Positions 55,259-64,000 are shown, counted from the first letter of the stretch. The stretch is DNA of 64,000 nt from an uncultured Cohaesibacter sp. (GCF_963667045.1 NZ_OY762934.1:2163501-2227500); one strand, 5' to 3'. Program-made: numbers and translations. The notes: generated from the letters alone by a model not told the origin.

Positions 55259-56467
55259 ATGGTCAAGCAGAAAGAGCGCTCGGACAAGGACGCTTCCATC
55301 GGCTTTAACCAGAAGAAAGTCCGCGCCTACAACGAGCGTCTGGTGTTGTCTCTTATCCAGCGACACGGTGCTCTGGCAAAATCGGAAATCACCCGCCGCT
55401 CCGGCCTTTCGGCACAGGCGGTGTCTGTGATCATCGGTGAGCTGGAGAAGGATGGCCTTCTGCTGCGCGGTGAACCCATTCGTGGTCGGGTCGGCCAGCC
55501 CTCCGTCCCCATGCGTCTCAATCCGGACGGTGTCTTTTCTTTCGGCCTCAAGGTCGGGCGACGCAGCGCCGATCTCATCCTGATCGATTTTTCTGGCGAA
55601 ACAAGGGCCACCGCCCGCATCACCTATTCCTACCCGATGCCAGATCTCGTCAAGGCCTTCGCCACTCAAGGGGTGCGCGACATGAGCCTGCAGATCGGAG
55701 CGGACAAACAGGACAAGATCGCCGGAATCGGCATCGCCCTGCCCTTCCAGCTCTGGAGCTGGGAAGACAAGGTTGGCGTTGCGGCGGGCACGATGGATGT
55801 CTGGAAGGAGTTCGATATTGCTCAGGAGCTGGAAAGCGCCACGGATCTCAACGCCTATACCCAGAATGACTGCACGGCAGCCTGTTCGGCCGAGGTCGCC
55901 TTCGGGCGCGGTATGGCCTTCAGCGATTCCCTCTATATCTTTGTGGGCACCTTCGTGGGCGGCGGGGTGGCACTCAACAATTCCATCTATTCCGGCCGGA
56001 CCCGCAATGCCGGGGCGCTTGCCTCCATGCCAATGCCCGGCCCCGAAGGCGAAGACAAACAGCTGATCGATTTTGCCTCGCTCTATTTTCTCGAGGCGAT
56101 GCTGAAGGAAAAGGGACTTGACCCCACCCTTCTGCAGCAGCAGTCCTACGACTGGACCAACCTTGGCGACATCCTCGAGGAATGGCTCGACAAGGCAGCG
56201 CATTATATTGCCCTGGCCATCGCTTCGGCGACGGCCATCATCGACTTCGAGGTCGCCATTGTCGATGGCACCATGCCAGCCAATGTCCGGGAGGTTCTTG
56301 TTGAAAAGATCCGCGACGCCATCAGCCAACGCACCTGGCAGGGCATTGAGCTGCCGGTCGTGCTGGAAGGCACACTTGGCAGCCCGGCCCGGGCGCTGGG
56401 CGGAGCCAGCCTGCCCCTGTTCATCCGCTATCTGCTCGACCAGAACATGCTGTTCAACCACGTCTGA
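55259..56467 (+). CDS. ROK-family regulator divergent from the fru operon
   Basis: This 402-residue regulator is a close paralogue of the protein at 23503-24708. Both share YNERLVL, a LLLRGEPIRGRVGQPS-like linker and the same ROK core (TQNDCTAACSAEVAFG, GTFVGGGVALNN). It too lacks the CxCGxxGC zinc motif; the equivalent place reads NAGALASMPM. ATG 55259 has AAAGG nine bases upstream and matches the paralogue's length; the open frame back to 55103 does not. It probably represses fruBKA and may sense fructose or fructose 1-phosphate. Confidence 0.88.
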   Translation: MVKQKERSDKDASIGFNQKKVRAYNERLVLSLIQRHGALAKSEITRRSGLSAQAVSVIIGELEKDGLLLRGEPIRGRVGQPSVPMRLNPDGVFSFGLKVGRRSADLILIDFSGETRATARITYSYPMPDLVKAFATQGVRDMSLQIGADKQDKIAGIGIALPFQLWSWEDKVGVAAGTMDVWKEFDIAQELESATDLNAYTQNDCTAACSAEVAFGRGMAFSDSLYIFVGTFVGGGVALNNSIYSGRTRNAGALASMPMPGPEGEDKQLIDFASLYFLEAMLKEKGLDPTLLQQQSYDWTNLGDILEEWLDKAAHYIALAIASATAIIDFEVAIVDGTMPANVREVLVEKIRDAISQRTWQGIELPVVLEGTLGSPARALGGASLPLFIRYLLDQNMLFNHV

Positions 56468-56469
56468 AC

Positions 56470-56679
56470 CGGCTTTTCGTCCTCAAAACACTCGAGATGG
56501 CCATCCGGCGCCCAAAAGGCTGGCCCTGACTGAAGCTGACGACAGGCGAGGCCATCCCTGCCAGGATCGATTCCATTCTGGTGCATAGCGATACGCCGAA
56601 CGCGCTCAAGCTCGCCCACGCCATCCGGCAGGGTATCTCCGAAGCATCCTTCGAGATCGCTCCCTACGCTGCGGCCTGA
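56470..56679 (+). pseudogene. Decayed 3' end of pxpA (LamB/YcsF family)
   Basis: Directly after the ROK stop codon a single reading frame encodes FVLKTLEMAIRRP, then an in-frame TGA at 56527-56529. It continues LKLTTGEAIPARIDSILVHS, then DTPNALKLAHAIRQG, to a stop at 56677-56679. This matches the C-terminus of 5-oxoprolinase subunit A (PxpA), which has TLEMV, a TGE stretch, CLHGD and a following helix. About 70 codons remain out of about 250, without a start and with an internal stop. It is a remnant. Neither pxpB nor pxpC is visible in the window. Confidence 0.75.
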
Positions 56680-56720
56680 GCGGCTCGGCCAAAAGAAGAG
56701 CTTGCGGAAAGGGGGCGCGA

Positions 56721-57974
56721 TCACTCCCGCAGATCGGTGATATATTCAACAATCTGGTTGAGCTCCCCTCTTCCGTCATAGACCGCCTGGCTGACGAGCG
56801 TTGCCTCAAGGATACGCCCGCCGGCATGCTTGATCTTGCATTTGACATCCTTCGTGTGACCCATGTTGATCATCGCCGCACGCACGGTTTCAGCGGCCAG
56901 ATGCTTGAACTCGGTGGTCAGATAGTTGCCCAGATGCGACCCCTGCACTTCCTTTCGCGAATAGCCAAAGGCTTCCAACCATAGCTCGTTGACCTCAAGG
57001 AGGCAGCCGCGCTCATCGGTGATGTGCAACGGCATCGGAACACTGTCGAGCAGCTTTTCATAGCGTTGGCGCAAATGATCAACTTTATTTTGCAGCTTTT
57101 GCTGCTCGGTCACATCCCTGAGCGAAATGACGGCACCGATCTTGTGCCCCTCTTGATCGCGGATGGCGCTGCCAGTGGTATTCACGATCCGCGGCTTGGC
57201 ACCGAAACGCTCAATGACAATGTCCGACTCTTCCAGCTTTTCATTCTCGAACGCCAATTGCAGCGGATTGGTGCCTGAACCCAGCGGTGTTGCACCGTCA
57301 GCCTCGAACATCTCGTTGGTCTTGAGATAGGGCATCAGCATGCTGAGCGAATTTTCGATACCGAGCATTTCGCTCGCCTTCTTGTTGAAGATCGCCGGCA
57401 GACCGCTTTCATCACAGCCGATGATGCCATCGCGCGCGTTGTCCAGCACAGCCGTCAGATACTCGTTCTTGATTTCCAGCTGACGTGTCCTAGTCGCCAC
57501 AATGGCCTCAAGCCGCGCATTGGCTTCGGCCAGCTTGCGCTGGATCCGCCGTTCCATCAAGGCCGAGCGGATGCGTGCGCTAAGCACGGCAAAATCGACA
57601 GGCTTCTGGATATAGTCTACAACACCGGATTGCAGGGCTTCCACGCGCAGAGAGTTTTCCTCCTGCGCGGTGACCATGACAACCGGCAGGTTGAGGGAGG
57701 GCATGAGCTTCTTCAGCCTTGAGAGAACCTCGAAACCGCCGATGCCGGGCATGACCAGATCAAGGATCATCAGATCCGGCGGGTCCTTCTGGATGGCGTT
57801 CAACGCCAATTCTCCATCGACCACCAGTTCTGTCTCGTAGCCTTCGATTTCAACGAACAGACCGATCATGTCGAGCAGGTCCCTGTCATCATCCACGATG
57901 AGAACCTTCGGCTTGTCTCTCAGGGGCTGCACCCTTGACGAGAAGGGAAGGTTTTCCGACAGCAGATTTTGCAT
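56721..57974 (-). CDS. Response regulator with two PAS domains and no DNA-binding output
   Basis: This 417-residue protein has a receiver domain at about 22-140. Acidic residues DDD lie at 28-30, the phosphoacceptor is D72 in MILDLVMPG, and the lysine is in YIQKPVD. A coiled coil at about 140-172 follows, then two PAS domains (about 170-300 and 305-415; DNARDGIIGCDE and DSVPMPLHITDE). It has no HTH, GGDEF, EAL, HD-GYP or kinase domain. It starts where the Hpt gene ends. It is likely a terminal or modulatory relay component acting through protein contacts. Confidence 0.88.
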   Translation of the reverse strand: MQNLLSENLPFSSRVQPLRDKPKVLIVDDDRDLLDMIGLFVEIEGYETELVVDGELALNAIQKDPPDLMILDLVMPGIGGFEVLSRLKKLMPSLNLPVVMVTAQEENSLRVEALQSGVVDYIQKPVDFAVLSARIRSALMERRIQRKLAEANARLEAIVATRTRQLEIKNEYLTAVLDNARDGIIGCDESGLPAIFNKKASEMLGIENSLSMLMPYLKTNEMFEADGATPLGSGTNPLQLAFENEKLEESDIVIERFGAKPRIVNTTGSAIRDQEGHKIGAVISLRDVTEQQKLQNKVDHLRQRYEKLLDSVPMPLHITDERGCLLEVNELWLEAFGYSRKEVQGSHLGNYLTTEFKHLAAETVRAAMINMGHTKDVKCKIKHAGGRILEATLVSQAVYDGRGELNQIVEYITDLRE

Positions 57975-58402
57975 TATGACACACTCCTCAATTTGGTCTG
58001 GCCGTCATCGTCTGCAAGCCTGTTCGGGCCAGAAGACGGGCTCGTCGGCAGTTGCACATCAAAGAGACCCGATTGCTCGGGGCGAACGGCCCCGATAAGA
58101 TCAGCGAGTGTCTCTTTCTCCTTTCTGATTTCCTTCAGTGTTTCGTTTGCGACAGGACCCGAGATCTCCAGCGTCATCTTGAGCAAGCGCTCCAGCCGTG
58201 CCGCAGAGGCGGAGATATCCTTGAAACCGATGGTTCCGCTTCCGCCCTTCAGCTTGTGGCTTCGGGCAATCGCATGCCTTTTCAGCTCGTCTGATGCCTC
58301 TGGGTCCTGACATAAAGTGTCTATGCTGAGCTCGATCTCCACCAGCTCGCGTCTCAGGGTTTCGCAATGACGGGCAATGAGTGCTCTCAACCGTTCGATC
58401 AT
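57974..58402 (-). CDS. Histidine phosphotransfer (Hpt) protein
   Basis: This 142-residue helical protein contains the Hpt motif ARSHKLKGGSGTIGF with phosphoacceptor H49. It probably shuttles phosphate between the two receiver proteins encoded on either side. The C-terminal 35 residues look disordered. It overlaps the upstream response regulator gene by 4 bases. Confidence 0.87.
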   Translation of the reverse strand: MIERLRALIARHCETLRRELVEIELSIDTLCQDPEASDELKRHAIARSHKLKGGSGTIGFKDISASAARLERLLKMTLEISGPVANETLKEIRKEKETLADLIGAVRPEQSGLFDVQLPTSPSSGPNRLADDDGQTKLRSVS

Positions 58403-58815
58403 GACACCTTCTCCCCGATCTGATGGTCCCGGCCATGGCGTTCCCAGATCTTCATCACACGCGCAGGCAGATCAGTCGGGTCAAAAGGTTTGGCGATGAC
58501 ATCGACAGCACCGCTCTCCTTATAACCCTGCACCTCATGGCGCTGCGCTTTGGCAGTCATGAAGACAACGGGAATGTCGGCAAGTTCCGGTGTATTCTTG
58601 AGGGTCCGGAGTGTTTCTGTGCCATCCATGATCGGCATCATCACGTCAAGCAGGATGAGGTCAGGGTGGAAGACCGGCACGCGTTCCAGAGCAACCTTGC
58701 CATTTTCGCACAGGTCGAGCTGATAGCCTCCGAGAGTTCCGAGAGCAAGCTCGGCGATGGCGCGAATATCCTGATCGTCCTCAACATATGTGATCCGTTC
58801 GAGGGCTTTGGTCAT
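58399..58815 (-). CDS. Single-domain response regulator
   Basis: This 138-residue receiver domain has acidic E12 and D13-D14, phosphoacceptor D57 in LILLDVMMP, FMTAKA and the lysine in IAKPFDP. It has no output domain. It is the likely first acceptor from the sensor kinase encoded nine bases upstream and overlaps the Hpt gene. Confidence 0.9.
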   Translation of the reverse strand: MTKALERITYVEDDQDIRAIAELALGTLGGYQLDLCENGKVALERVPVFHPDLILLDVMMPIMDGTETLRTLKNTPELADIPVVFMTAKAQRHEVQGYKESGAVDVIAKPFDPTDLPARVMKIWERHGRDHQIGEKVS

Positions 58816-58824
58816 GGGTATCTC

Positions 58825-61188
58825 CTATGCAATATGGCGCATGGCTTCAGGCTGTTCAGCCGGAAGGCCGGGGGAATGCGCCCTGTTGAAGGATTGGTCT
58901 TCGGGAGCGACATCAAGGGTAATGAAGAAAGTTGTTCCTTCGCCCGCAGCGGTTTCAAACTCGATCTGACCACTATGCGCCTTGATGATCTCGCGCGATA
59001 TGGCCAGCCCGAGACCGGTTCCTCCTCTGGTGCGGGTGTCAGAAGAGTCAGCCTGGGCGAATTTTCCGAAAATCTTGTCATGGAAATCTTCAGGAATACC
59101 TTCGCCATGGTCCCGAACGGCGATCCTCACCTTGCTTTCCTCGACATCGGCGGAGATCTCGATCTGCGCTCCGCCGGGCGAATATTTCACAGCGTTGGAG
59201 AGCAAATTGGTGACCACCTGTTCCATTCGACACCGGTCCGCAAAGATGATGATCGGATCTGGCAGGCTCTGGAAGACAAAGGACACACCGGCCTGCTCGG
59301 CGTAGGCGCGGTTGGTTTCGATGACCTCGGCAAGGAAAGGCACCAGATCAAACAGAGCAAAGGCATAGGTCAGCTTTCCTGCCTCGATCTTTTCCATATC
59401 CAGAATGTCATTGATCAGCACGGACAGCCGCTCACAGTTGGCATAGGCGATATCGAGCATCTTCCTGCCGCTGTCCGGCAGGACCTCACCCGACGTGCTG
59501 CGCAACAGCCCCAGCGCGCCCTTGATCGATGTCAGCGGGGTGCGCAGCTCATGGCTCACCGTGGAGACAAACTCGCTTTTCATCTTGTCGACTTTTTTCA
59601 ACTCGGTGAGATCGGTCATGATGCCGGTGAAGAAAAGCTCATTCTTGATATGAAGCTTGCTGACCGCCAGATGGATCGGCACGGTCGAGCCGTCCTTGCA
59701 TAAAGCCTGCACTTCCCGCCCGCCATCCAGAATCTTGCTCGGTCCGAGAAGGACTGGACGCTGCAGGTAGCTATCATGATGCTTTCTGTCATGCTCGTTC
59801 ATGAGCATGGAAATATTCTGGCCAACCATTTCCTCGCGCGAGTAGCCAAACAGTTGTTCCGTCGCATCGTTGACATTGTGGATGATGCCTCTTCGGCTGA
59901 TCATAAGGATAGGGTTCTGGGCGGTTGTCAGAATCGCCCGCATGCTTTTCTGCTTCTCTTCAAGATCGGATGCCATCTCATAGACAGAGCGCAGCAGCAC
60001 ACCGATTTCATCATGACGGTCCAGCCCGTCCACCTTCAGGCTGTCCACCGTGGCACCTCTGGAAAGCTGGCGCGCCGCATCGGTCAGCAATTGCAGCGGC
60101 TTGACGACATGACGTGTGAGCATATAGGCAACATTGGCACCAAACAGCGCCAGCAGAGCAGTGAACAGGATAACCTGTTTTTGCATCTCCCGGTTCTGCG
60201 CCAAAAGCTCCTTCATCGGCGTCATGATGACAGCAAGCAAGTAGTATGACGGGTCGGACCAATCGAAACGCATCTGGCCGATGCGCGCAACCAGGTTCTG
60301 ATTACTGATACGGACGGTTTCACTGTCCCCTCCACGCCACCCCTTGTCGAGACGCTCTGCCAGATCGGGAAAACTGGTTCTGAAGGTCTGCAAGCGCGCC
60401 TGAACCTCATCTTCCGAGGAATCTTTGTCAGGCATCGTCAGATAGGTGCCATTTTCGTTGATCAGCAGAAATTGCTTGGGCGAGCGGACCGACGCCTTCA
60501 TCTTGGCGATGACACGGCTCATGTCGATGTTGATAACAATGATCCCAAGAGGGTCGTCATCCTTGCCATAGGCCATCGTTGCCACGCGCATAACGAACAC
60601 GCGCGGCTCCTCGATTTCTCCATTCTCGCGATTGTAATCGATACCGAAATACTTGATCTTGCCCCTTGCTGTGCCAAGAGTCTGCTGCACATAGGCATGC
60701 TGGCTTTTATCCTGCAGCCCTCTGGGCTTGACACGCGCAACCGTCTCGCCTACCCGGTTGACTCGAATGGTTTCCTTCCCATCCAGACCGATCAGGCGGA
60801 CCTGCAGCAGGTTGCGGTTGCTTTCGGCCAGTGAGAGAAAGATCTGGGCCAAACGATCTTTCCAGATTGTCTCTTCAATCCTGGCAATTTCCACGATGGA
60901 TTTATTCTGGCGAGCGGTCAAGATGCCCTGTATCGGTGGTGTTCCAGCCAGCATCACGACGTTCCGGGCTGTGTCCTCGACAACGGTCGTCAAGTCTTTC
61001 ATGAGGCGTTGAAGCACAAAACTCAGTCGCTCGTCTTCATAGGCAATGTTGGTTTCCTCATTCTTCCAGATCTGCCAGAAGCCAACCAGTATGGACGTTG
61101 CCAGCACCAAGCCTACAGCAATGATCAAAAAAGGCGTAGAAATACTCTTTCTGTATTCCCTTCGCAAATTTGAATATATCATTGCCAT
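58825..61188 (-). CDS. Membrane sensor histidine kinase
   Basis: This 787-residue kinase has a transmembrane helix at about 19-38, a large periplasmic dCache-like sensor (about 45-320), a second helix at about 339-357, HAMP, and a PAS domain at about 415-530. A HisKA domain follows with H546 in STVSHELRTPL. The ATPase domain has VVTNLLSNAVKYSPGG, DHGEGIP, FGKFAQAD and GTGLGLAIS. There is no C-terminal receiver, so it passes phosphate to the separate regulators downstream. I start at ATG 61188; ATG 61182 and TTG 61200 are alternatives. The ligand of the periplasmic domain is unknown. Confidence 0.9.
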   Translation of the reverse strand: MAMIYSNLRREYRKSISTPFLIIAVGLVLATSILVGFWQIWKNEETNIAYEDERLSFVLQRLMKDLTTVVEDTARNVVMLAGTPPIQGILTARQNKSIVEIARIEETIWKDRLAQIFLSLAESNRNLLQVRLIGLDGKETIRVNRVGETVARVKPRGLQDKSQHAYVQQTLGTARGKIKYFGIDYNRENGEIEEPRVFVMRVATMAYGKDDDPLGIIVINIDMSRVIAKMKASVRSPKQFLLINENGTYLTMPDKDSSEDEVQARLQTFRTSFPDLAERLDKGWRGGDSETVRISNQNLVARIGQMRFDWSDPSYYLLAVIMTPMKELLAQNREMQKQVILFTALLALFGANVAYMLTRHVVKPLQLLTDAARQLSRGATVDSLKVDGLDRHDEIGVLLRSVYEMASDLEEKQKSMRAILTTAQNPILMISRRGIIHNVNDATEQLFGYSREEMVGQNISMLMNEHDRKHHDSYLQRPVLLGPSKILDGGREVQALCKDGSTVPIHLAVSKLHIKNELFFTGIMTDLTELKKVDKMKSEFVSTVSHELRTPLTSIKGALGLLRSTSGEVLPDSGRKMLDIAYANCERLSVLINDILDMEKIEAGKLTYAFALFDLVPFLAEVIETNRAYAEQAGVSFVFQSLPDPIIIFADRCRMEQVVTNLLSNAVKYSPGGAQIEISADVEESKVRIAVRDHGEGIPEDFHDKIFGKFAQADSSDTRTRGGTGLGLAISREIIKAHSGQIEFETAAGEGTTFFITLDVAPEDQSFNRAHSPGLPAEQPEAMRHIA

Positions 61189-61635
61189 TAACCCCAACAA
61201 GTTTGATCAATGTCAACAATCTATACTTGTGTACATAAAAAACAATTAACTTGTTACATGGAATTTTTAAACGTTAAACGCCACAATAAATACATTATTA
61301 AGAATAATTTTTACGTAAAAATGCCCATAATTTGTAAAGGAAATACTTGCAAACATCGCGCATTGCAGACCGCAACAAAGTATATTGCACCAGATAATGT
61401 GGAATGATGCGTTCTTGTCATGAAGAACAAGATGACCAGGATGCTGAATGCCTGCGGAAACTGGTTGGCGATTGTCAGGCTGGCTATTGTCGGGCTGGCG
61501 ATGGCCCCCGCATGGCGAGGTCATAGACCCGCCTGCATGCCTTCTGGTCAGGCTTTGCCGTAAATATGGCGTCGCCAAGGAATGACGCCGGCCGGAAACG
61601 GTCGGCGGCTTTGCACCAAGAACTGCAATCCGGGT
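61189..61635. other. AT-rich gap with a short tandem repeat
   Basis: Bases 61200-61400 are strikingly AT-rich and must hold the sensor kinase promoter. A 65-codon frame at 61210-61407 there has no ribosome binding site and biased composition, so I reject it. At 61467-61502 a 15-base unit (GGCGATTGTCAGGCT, GGCTATTGTCGGGCT) repeats with a partial third copy. No other gene is seen. Confidence 0.45.
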
Positions 61636-63156
61636 CTACTGCCCAACCTTTGCCTTGGGCTTGCGCAGCAGGAGCAGCAGAGGAATGGACACCAGACTGA
61701 GCAGGGCCATCAGCCAGAAGTCATCGATATAGCTCAGAATGGCCGACTGCTGCGTGACCAGCGCGTTGACGGTGTAAACCGTGCTCGCGGCCCCGGAAAG
61801 AAGGCCCGGCGCATGCGACTGGACGGCATCAGACGTTGCCGTGATGCGCGTGGCCAGTTCCGCATGGTTCACCTGCATCATGTTGGTCAGAACAGCGGAC
61901 ACCATCGAAACGCCAATCCCCTGCCCCATGTTGCGCACAAGGGCATACATGGCGGTGCCATCCCCGCGCAGCGTGGGAGAGAGCGTCATGAAGGCCATGG
62001 TCGAGAGCGGCACGAAGATGAAGCCCATGCCAAAGCCCTGAAGGGCACCGGTCACGATGATCAGCCAGGAATCCATCTGCAGGTTGAAGCCAGTCATCAT
62101 CCAGAGCGACCAGGTCATCACCAGGGCCCCGAACACCATCATCACCCGCGCATCGACACGATGGCTAGCCCGCCCGACGATCATCATCGCCACCATTGAG
62201 GCCAAACCGCGCGGGGCCATCAACTCGCCAGAAGACAGAACCGAATAGCCCAGGAAGTTCTGCAGCAGCGGCGGCAACAGGGCAAGACCGGAGAACAGCG
62301 ACAGGCCGATGAGGAACATGACGACCGATGCAAGGGCAAAGTTCGAGTCCTTGAAGATCCGCAGGTCTACAAAGGGGTTCTTCGTGGTCAGCGAATGCAC
62401 CAGATAGACCCACAGACCGGAGATCACCAGCCCCAGTTCGATCCAGGTCTCGACACTTTCAAACCAGTTGTTGTCCGAACCACGATCAAGCATCAACTGC
62501 AGGGAGCCAACCCCAAGCGCCAGCATCGCAAAGCCGAAGAAGTCGAAATTGCGTTTGCGGACGTCCGAATTGGGCATGTAGATCATCAGCATGATGATGC
62601 AGAGAATCCCGACAGGCACATTGACCAGAAACACCCAGCGCCAATTGACGCTCTCGGTGAGCCACCCCCCGAGCGTCGGTCCGATGATCGGCGCAACCAT
62701 GATCCCCATGCCATAGATTGCCATGGCCTGGGCGAGGCGTTCCTTGGGGTTGATGTTGAGAATGACCGTCTGCGCCAGCGGCGCAATCATGGCACCACAC
62801 AGCCCCTGCAGAATGCGGAAGGCCACCATTTCACCAAGGCTCGTCGCGATCCCGCACAGCGCCGAAGCCACGGTAAAGCCGGCCACCGCAAACAGAAACA
62901 GCGGCTTCTGACCGACGCGATCGCTCAGCCAGCCTGTCAGAGGCGTGGCAATGGCCGAAGCGACGATATAGGAAGTCAGGACCCAGTTGATCTCATGCTG
63001 CGCAGCGCCCAATGACGCTGACATGTGCGGCAGCGCCACGTTGGCGATGGTCGTGTCCAGCACCTGCATGATCGTCGCCAGCATCAGGCCGAATGTCAGA
63101 AGACCTCGATGGGCAACAACGACTGCGGGTTGAGAATCTGAAATGGAATGTGCCAT
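61636..63156 (-). CDS. emrB: EmrB/QacA-type MFS multidrug efflux pump
   Basis: This 506-residue transporter of the DHA2 group has about 14 hydrophobic helices. Motif C-like MQVLDTTIANVALPHMSASLG, quoted here as LDTTIANVALPHM, GWLSDRVGQKPLF (motif A) and FRILQGLCGAMIAPLAQ are all present. With an HlyD-type partner it exports hydrophobic compounds across both membranes. ATG 63156 has AGGA upstream and fits the family start. Confidence 0.9.
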   Translation of the reverse strand: MAHSISDSQPAVVVAHRGLLTFGLMLATIMQVLDTTIANVALPHMSASLGAAQHEINWVLTSYIVASAIATPLTGWLSDRVGQKPLFLFAVAGFTVASALCGIATSLGEMVAFRILQGLCGAMIAPLAQTVILNINPKERLAQAMAIYGMGIMVAPIIGPTLGGWLTESVNWRWVFLVNVPVGILCIIMLMIYMPNSDVRKRNFDFFGFAMLALGVGSLQLMLDRGSDNNWFESVETWIELGLVISGLWVYLVHSLTTKNPFVDLRIFKDSNFALASVVMFLIGLSLFSGLALLPPLLQNFLGYSVLSSGELMAPRGLASMVAMMIVGRASHRVDARVMMVFGALVMTWSLWMMTGFNLQMDSWLIIVTGALQGFGMGFIFVPLSTMAFMTLSPTLRGDGTAMYALVRNMGQGIGVSMVSAVLTNMMQVNHAELATRITATSDAVQSHAPGLLSGAASTVYTVNALVTQQSAILSYIDDFWLMALLSLVSIPLLLLLRKPKAKVGQ

Positions 63157-63214
63157 GTGATGTTTCCTGCGGCGAGCCGGACGCATCAGGACGCGTCCGG
63201 TTCATCGGTTTGGC

Positions 63215-64000
63215 TCAATGTGCCAAGAGCTTGTCGAATGATGTCTGCCCCGTATCAACACTGACGACAGCGCTCAAACCGGAGCGCAATCTGCCTGACT
63301 GTTGTGTCTTGTCCAGTTCGATGCGCACGGGAACGCGCTGGACGACCTTGACCCAGTTGCCGGTGGCATTCTGTGCCGGGATCAGGGCGAATTCGGCACC
63401 GGTGCCTGCACTGATGCTGGATACCTTGCCATTGAAGTGGGCGCTCGGGTAGGCATCGAAGGTCACCTCTACCGGCATGCCGATCTCAATTCCTTCCAGC
63501 TGGGTTTCCTTGAAGTTTGCGTCCACCCAGGTGTTGTCCGCCTCGAACAGGCTGGCCATGGAGCTGCCTGCCGTGACGAACTGGCCGACATTCATGTTGT
63601 CAATCTTGGAGATGACGCCCGCACTCGGAGCCTTGATCGTGGTCTTGACCAGATTGCGCTCAGCCAGTTCCAGCTTGGCCATCTCGGTGCGGACAAGCGG
63701 ATGCTCGTCGGTCGGCATGGAAGGGTTGCCACCAAGGGCAGCGCGTGCATTTTCCACCTGCTGCTGGGCAGTCGTTACGGCATTCTTGGCGGACAGCAGT
63801 GACAGCTTCAGCTCATCAAGGGTAGAGTTGGACGTCACACCCTTTTCAGCCAGAATGGCCCGGCGATCATAAAGCTCCTGCTGCACCTGAAGGCTGTCCT
63901 GCGCCGAGGCAAGCGAGGCCTGCGCCGTGTGGAAGCTCACCTTGAGCTGCTCGACATCCAGCCGCGCCTTGCTCAGGTCGGCTTCGGCCTCGTCAACCGC
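63215..64000 (-). CDS. emrA: EmrA/HlyD-type membrane fusion protein (5' end outside window)
   Basis: This is the periplasmic adaptor of the efflux pump. The C-terminal 261 residues are present. They include a coiled-coil hairpin (about the first 100), the lipoyl-like half (TTIKAPSAGVISKIDNMNVGQFVTAG, quoted in part as IKAPSAGVISKI), and the barrel segment NTWVDANFKETQLEGI typical of EmrA. The frame continues to the right edge, so the N-terminal membrane anchor is missing. It lies 58 bases upstream of emrB in one operon. Confidence 0.9.
   Translation of the reverse strand, partial: AVDEAEADLSKARLDVEQLKVSFHTAQASLASAQDSLQVQQELYDRRAILAEKGVTSNSTLDELKLSLLSAKNAVTTAQQQVENARAALGGNPSMPTDEHPLVRTEMAKLELAERNLVKTTIKAPSAGVISKIDNMNVGQFVTAGSSMASLFEADNTWVDANFKETQLEGIEIGMPVEVTFDAYPSAHFNGKVSSISAGTGAEFALIPAQNATGNWVKVVQRVPVRIELDKTQQSGRLRSGLSAVVSVDTGQTSFDKLLAH

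Noticed and set aside
61210-61407. A 65-codon frame in the AT-rich gap
   Set aside because: Its Lys/Asn/Ile-rich translation follows base composition, and no ribosome binding site is present.
1-64000. CRISPR arrays, tRNA or rRNA genes, transposases
   Set aside because: I looked for spaced direct repeats, cloverleaf-like stretches and transposase motifs and found none I could support.

Overview
The window looks like a chromosomal segment of an alphaproteobacterium, probably a marine or host-associated member of the Hyphomicrobiales (Rhizobiales). The reasons are a fructose ABC operon with its own small kinase in the frcBCAK arrangement known from Sinorhizobium, ROK and FCD-GntR regulators beside sugar genes, TRAP transport, and moderately high GC with AT-rich promoter gaps. 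The genus is inference. I see no rRNA, tRNA, CRISPR array, insertion sequence or prophage.

Layout. 1-7039 is an autoinducer-2 (AI-2) uptake and processing locus: lsrF-lsrA-lsrC run leftward out of the window, and lsrR-lsrK-cupin run rightward from a shared regulatory gap. 7326-10069 holds pyridoxal kinase and a PAS / LuxR-type HTH / alpha-beta-hydrolase fusion whose hydrolase half seems to lack its catalytic histidine. 10257-12592 is a translationally coupled pair: a surface lipoprotein and a Slam-type outer membrane translocator. 13003-16604 is a tight three-gene operon of coiled-coil and membrane proteins of unknown function. 16642-19529 has a TauE-type permease, a CaiB-type CoA transferase and small ORFs ending at a strong bidirectional terminator. 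19566-24708 is the frcBCAK fructose ABC operon with a divergent ROK regulator. 24754-32201 has an SDR, an Rrf2 regulator, a sulfate ABC transporter (sbp-cysTWA) and an SLC13-type permease. 32260-34050 is adenine deaminase.

34371-43997 is one leftward catabolic operon: IclR regulator, 2-dehydro-3-deoxygalactonokinase, zinc alcohol dehydrogenase, SDR, D-2-hydroxyacid dehydrogenase, TRAP transporter, KDPGal aldolase and L-fuconate-type dehydratase. A rightward kdgK plus FAH-family pair and an FCD-GntR regulator follow (45000-47715). Together they should import a sugar acid, dehydrate it to a 2-keto-3-deoxy acid, and phosphorylate and cleave it; the exact substrate is not settled by sequence. 48172-56467 contains a shikimate dehydrogenase-like gene, the fructose PTS operon fruB-fruK-fruA, and a second ROK regulator paralogous to the frc one; both promoter gaps share an AT-rich motif. 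A decayed 3' end of pxpA (56470-56679) follows.

56721-61188 is a four-gene phosphorelay: sensor kinase, single-domain response regulator, Hpt protein and a REC-PAS-PAS protein with no DNA-binding output. 61636-64000 is an EmrB/EmrA-type efflux pair, with emrA running off the right edge. Long ORFs antisense to many of these genes are treated as coding shadows.
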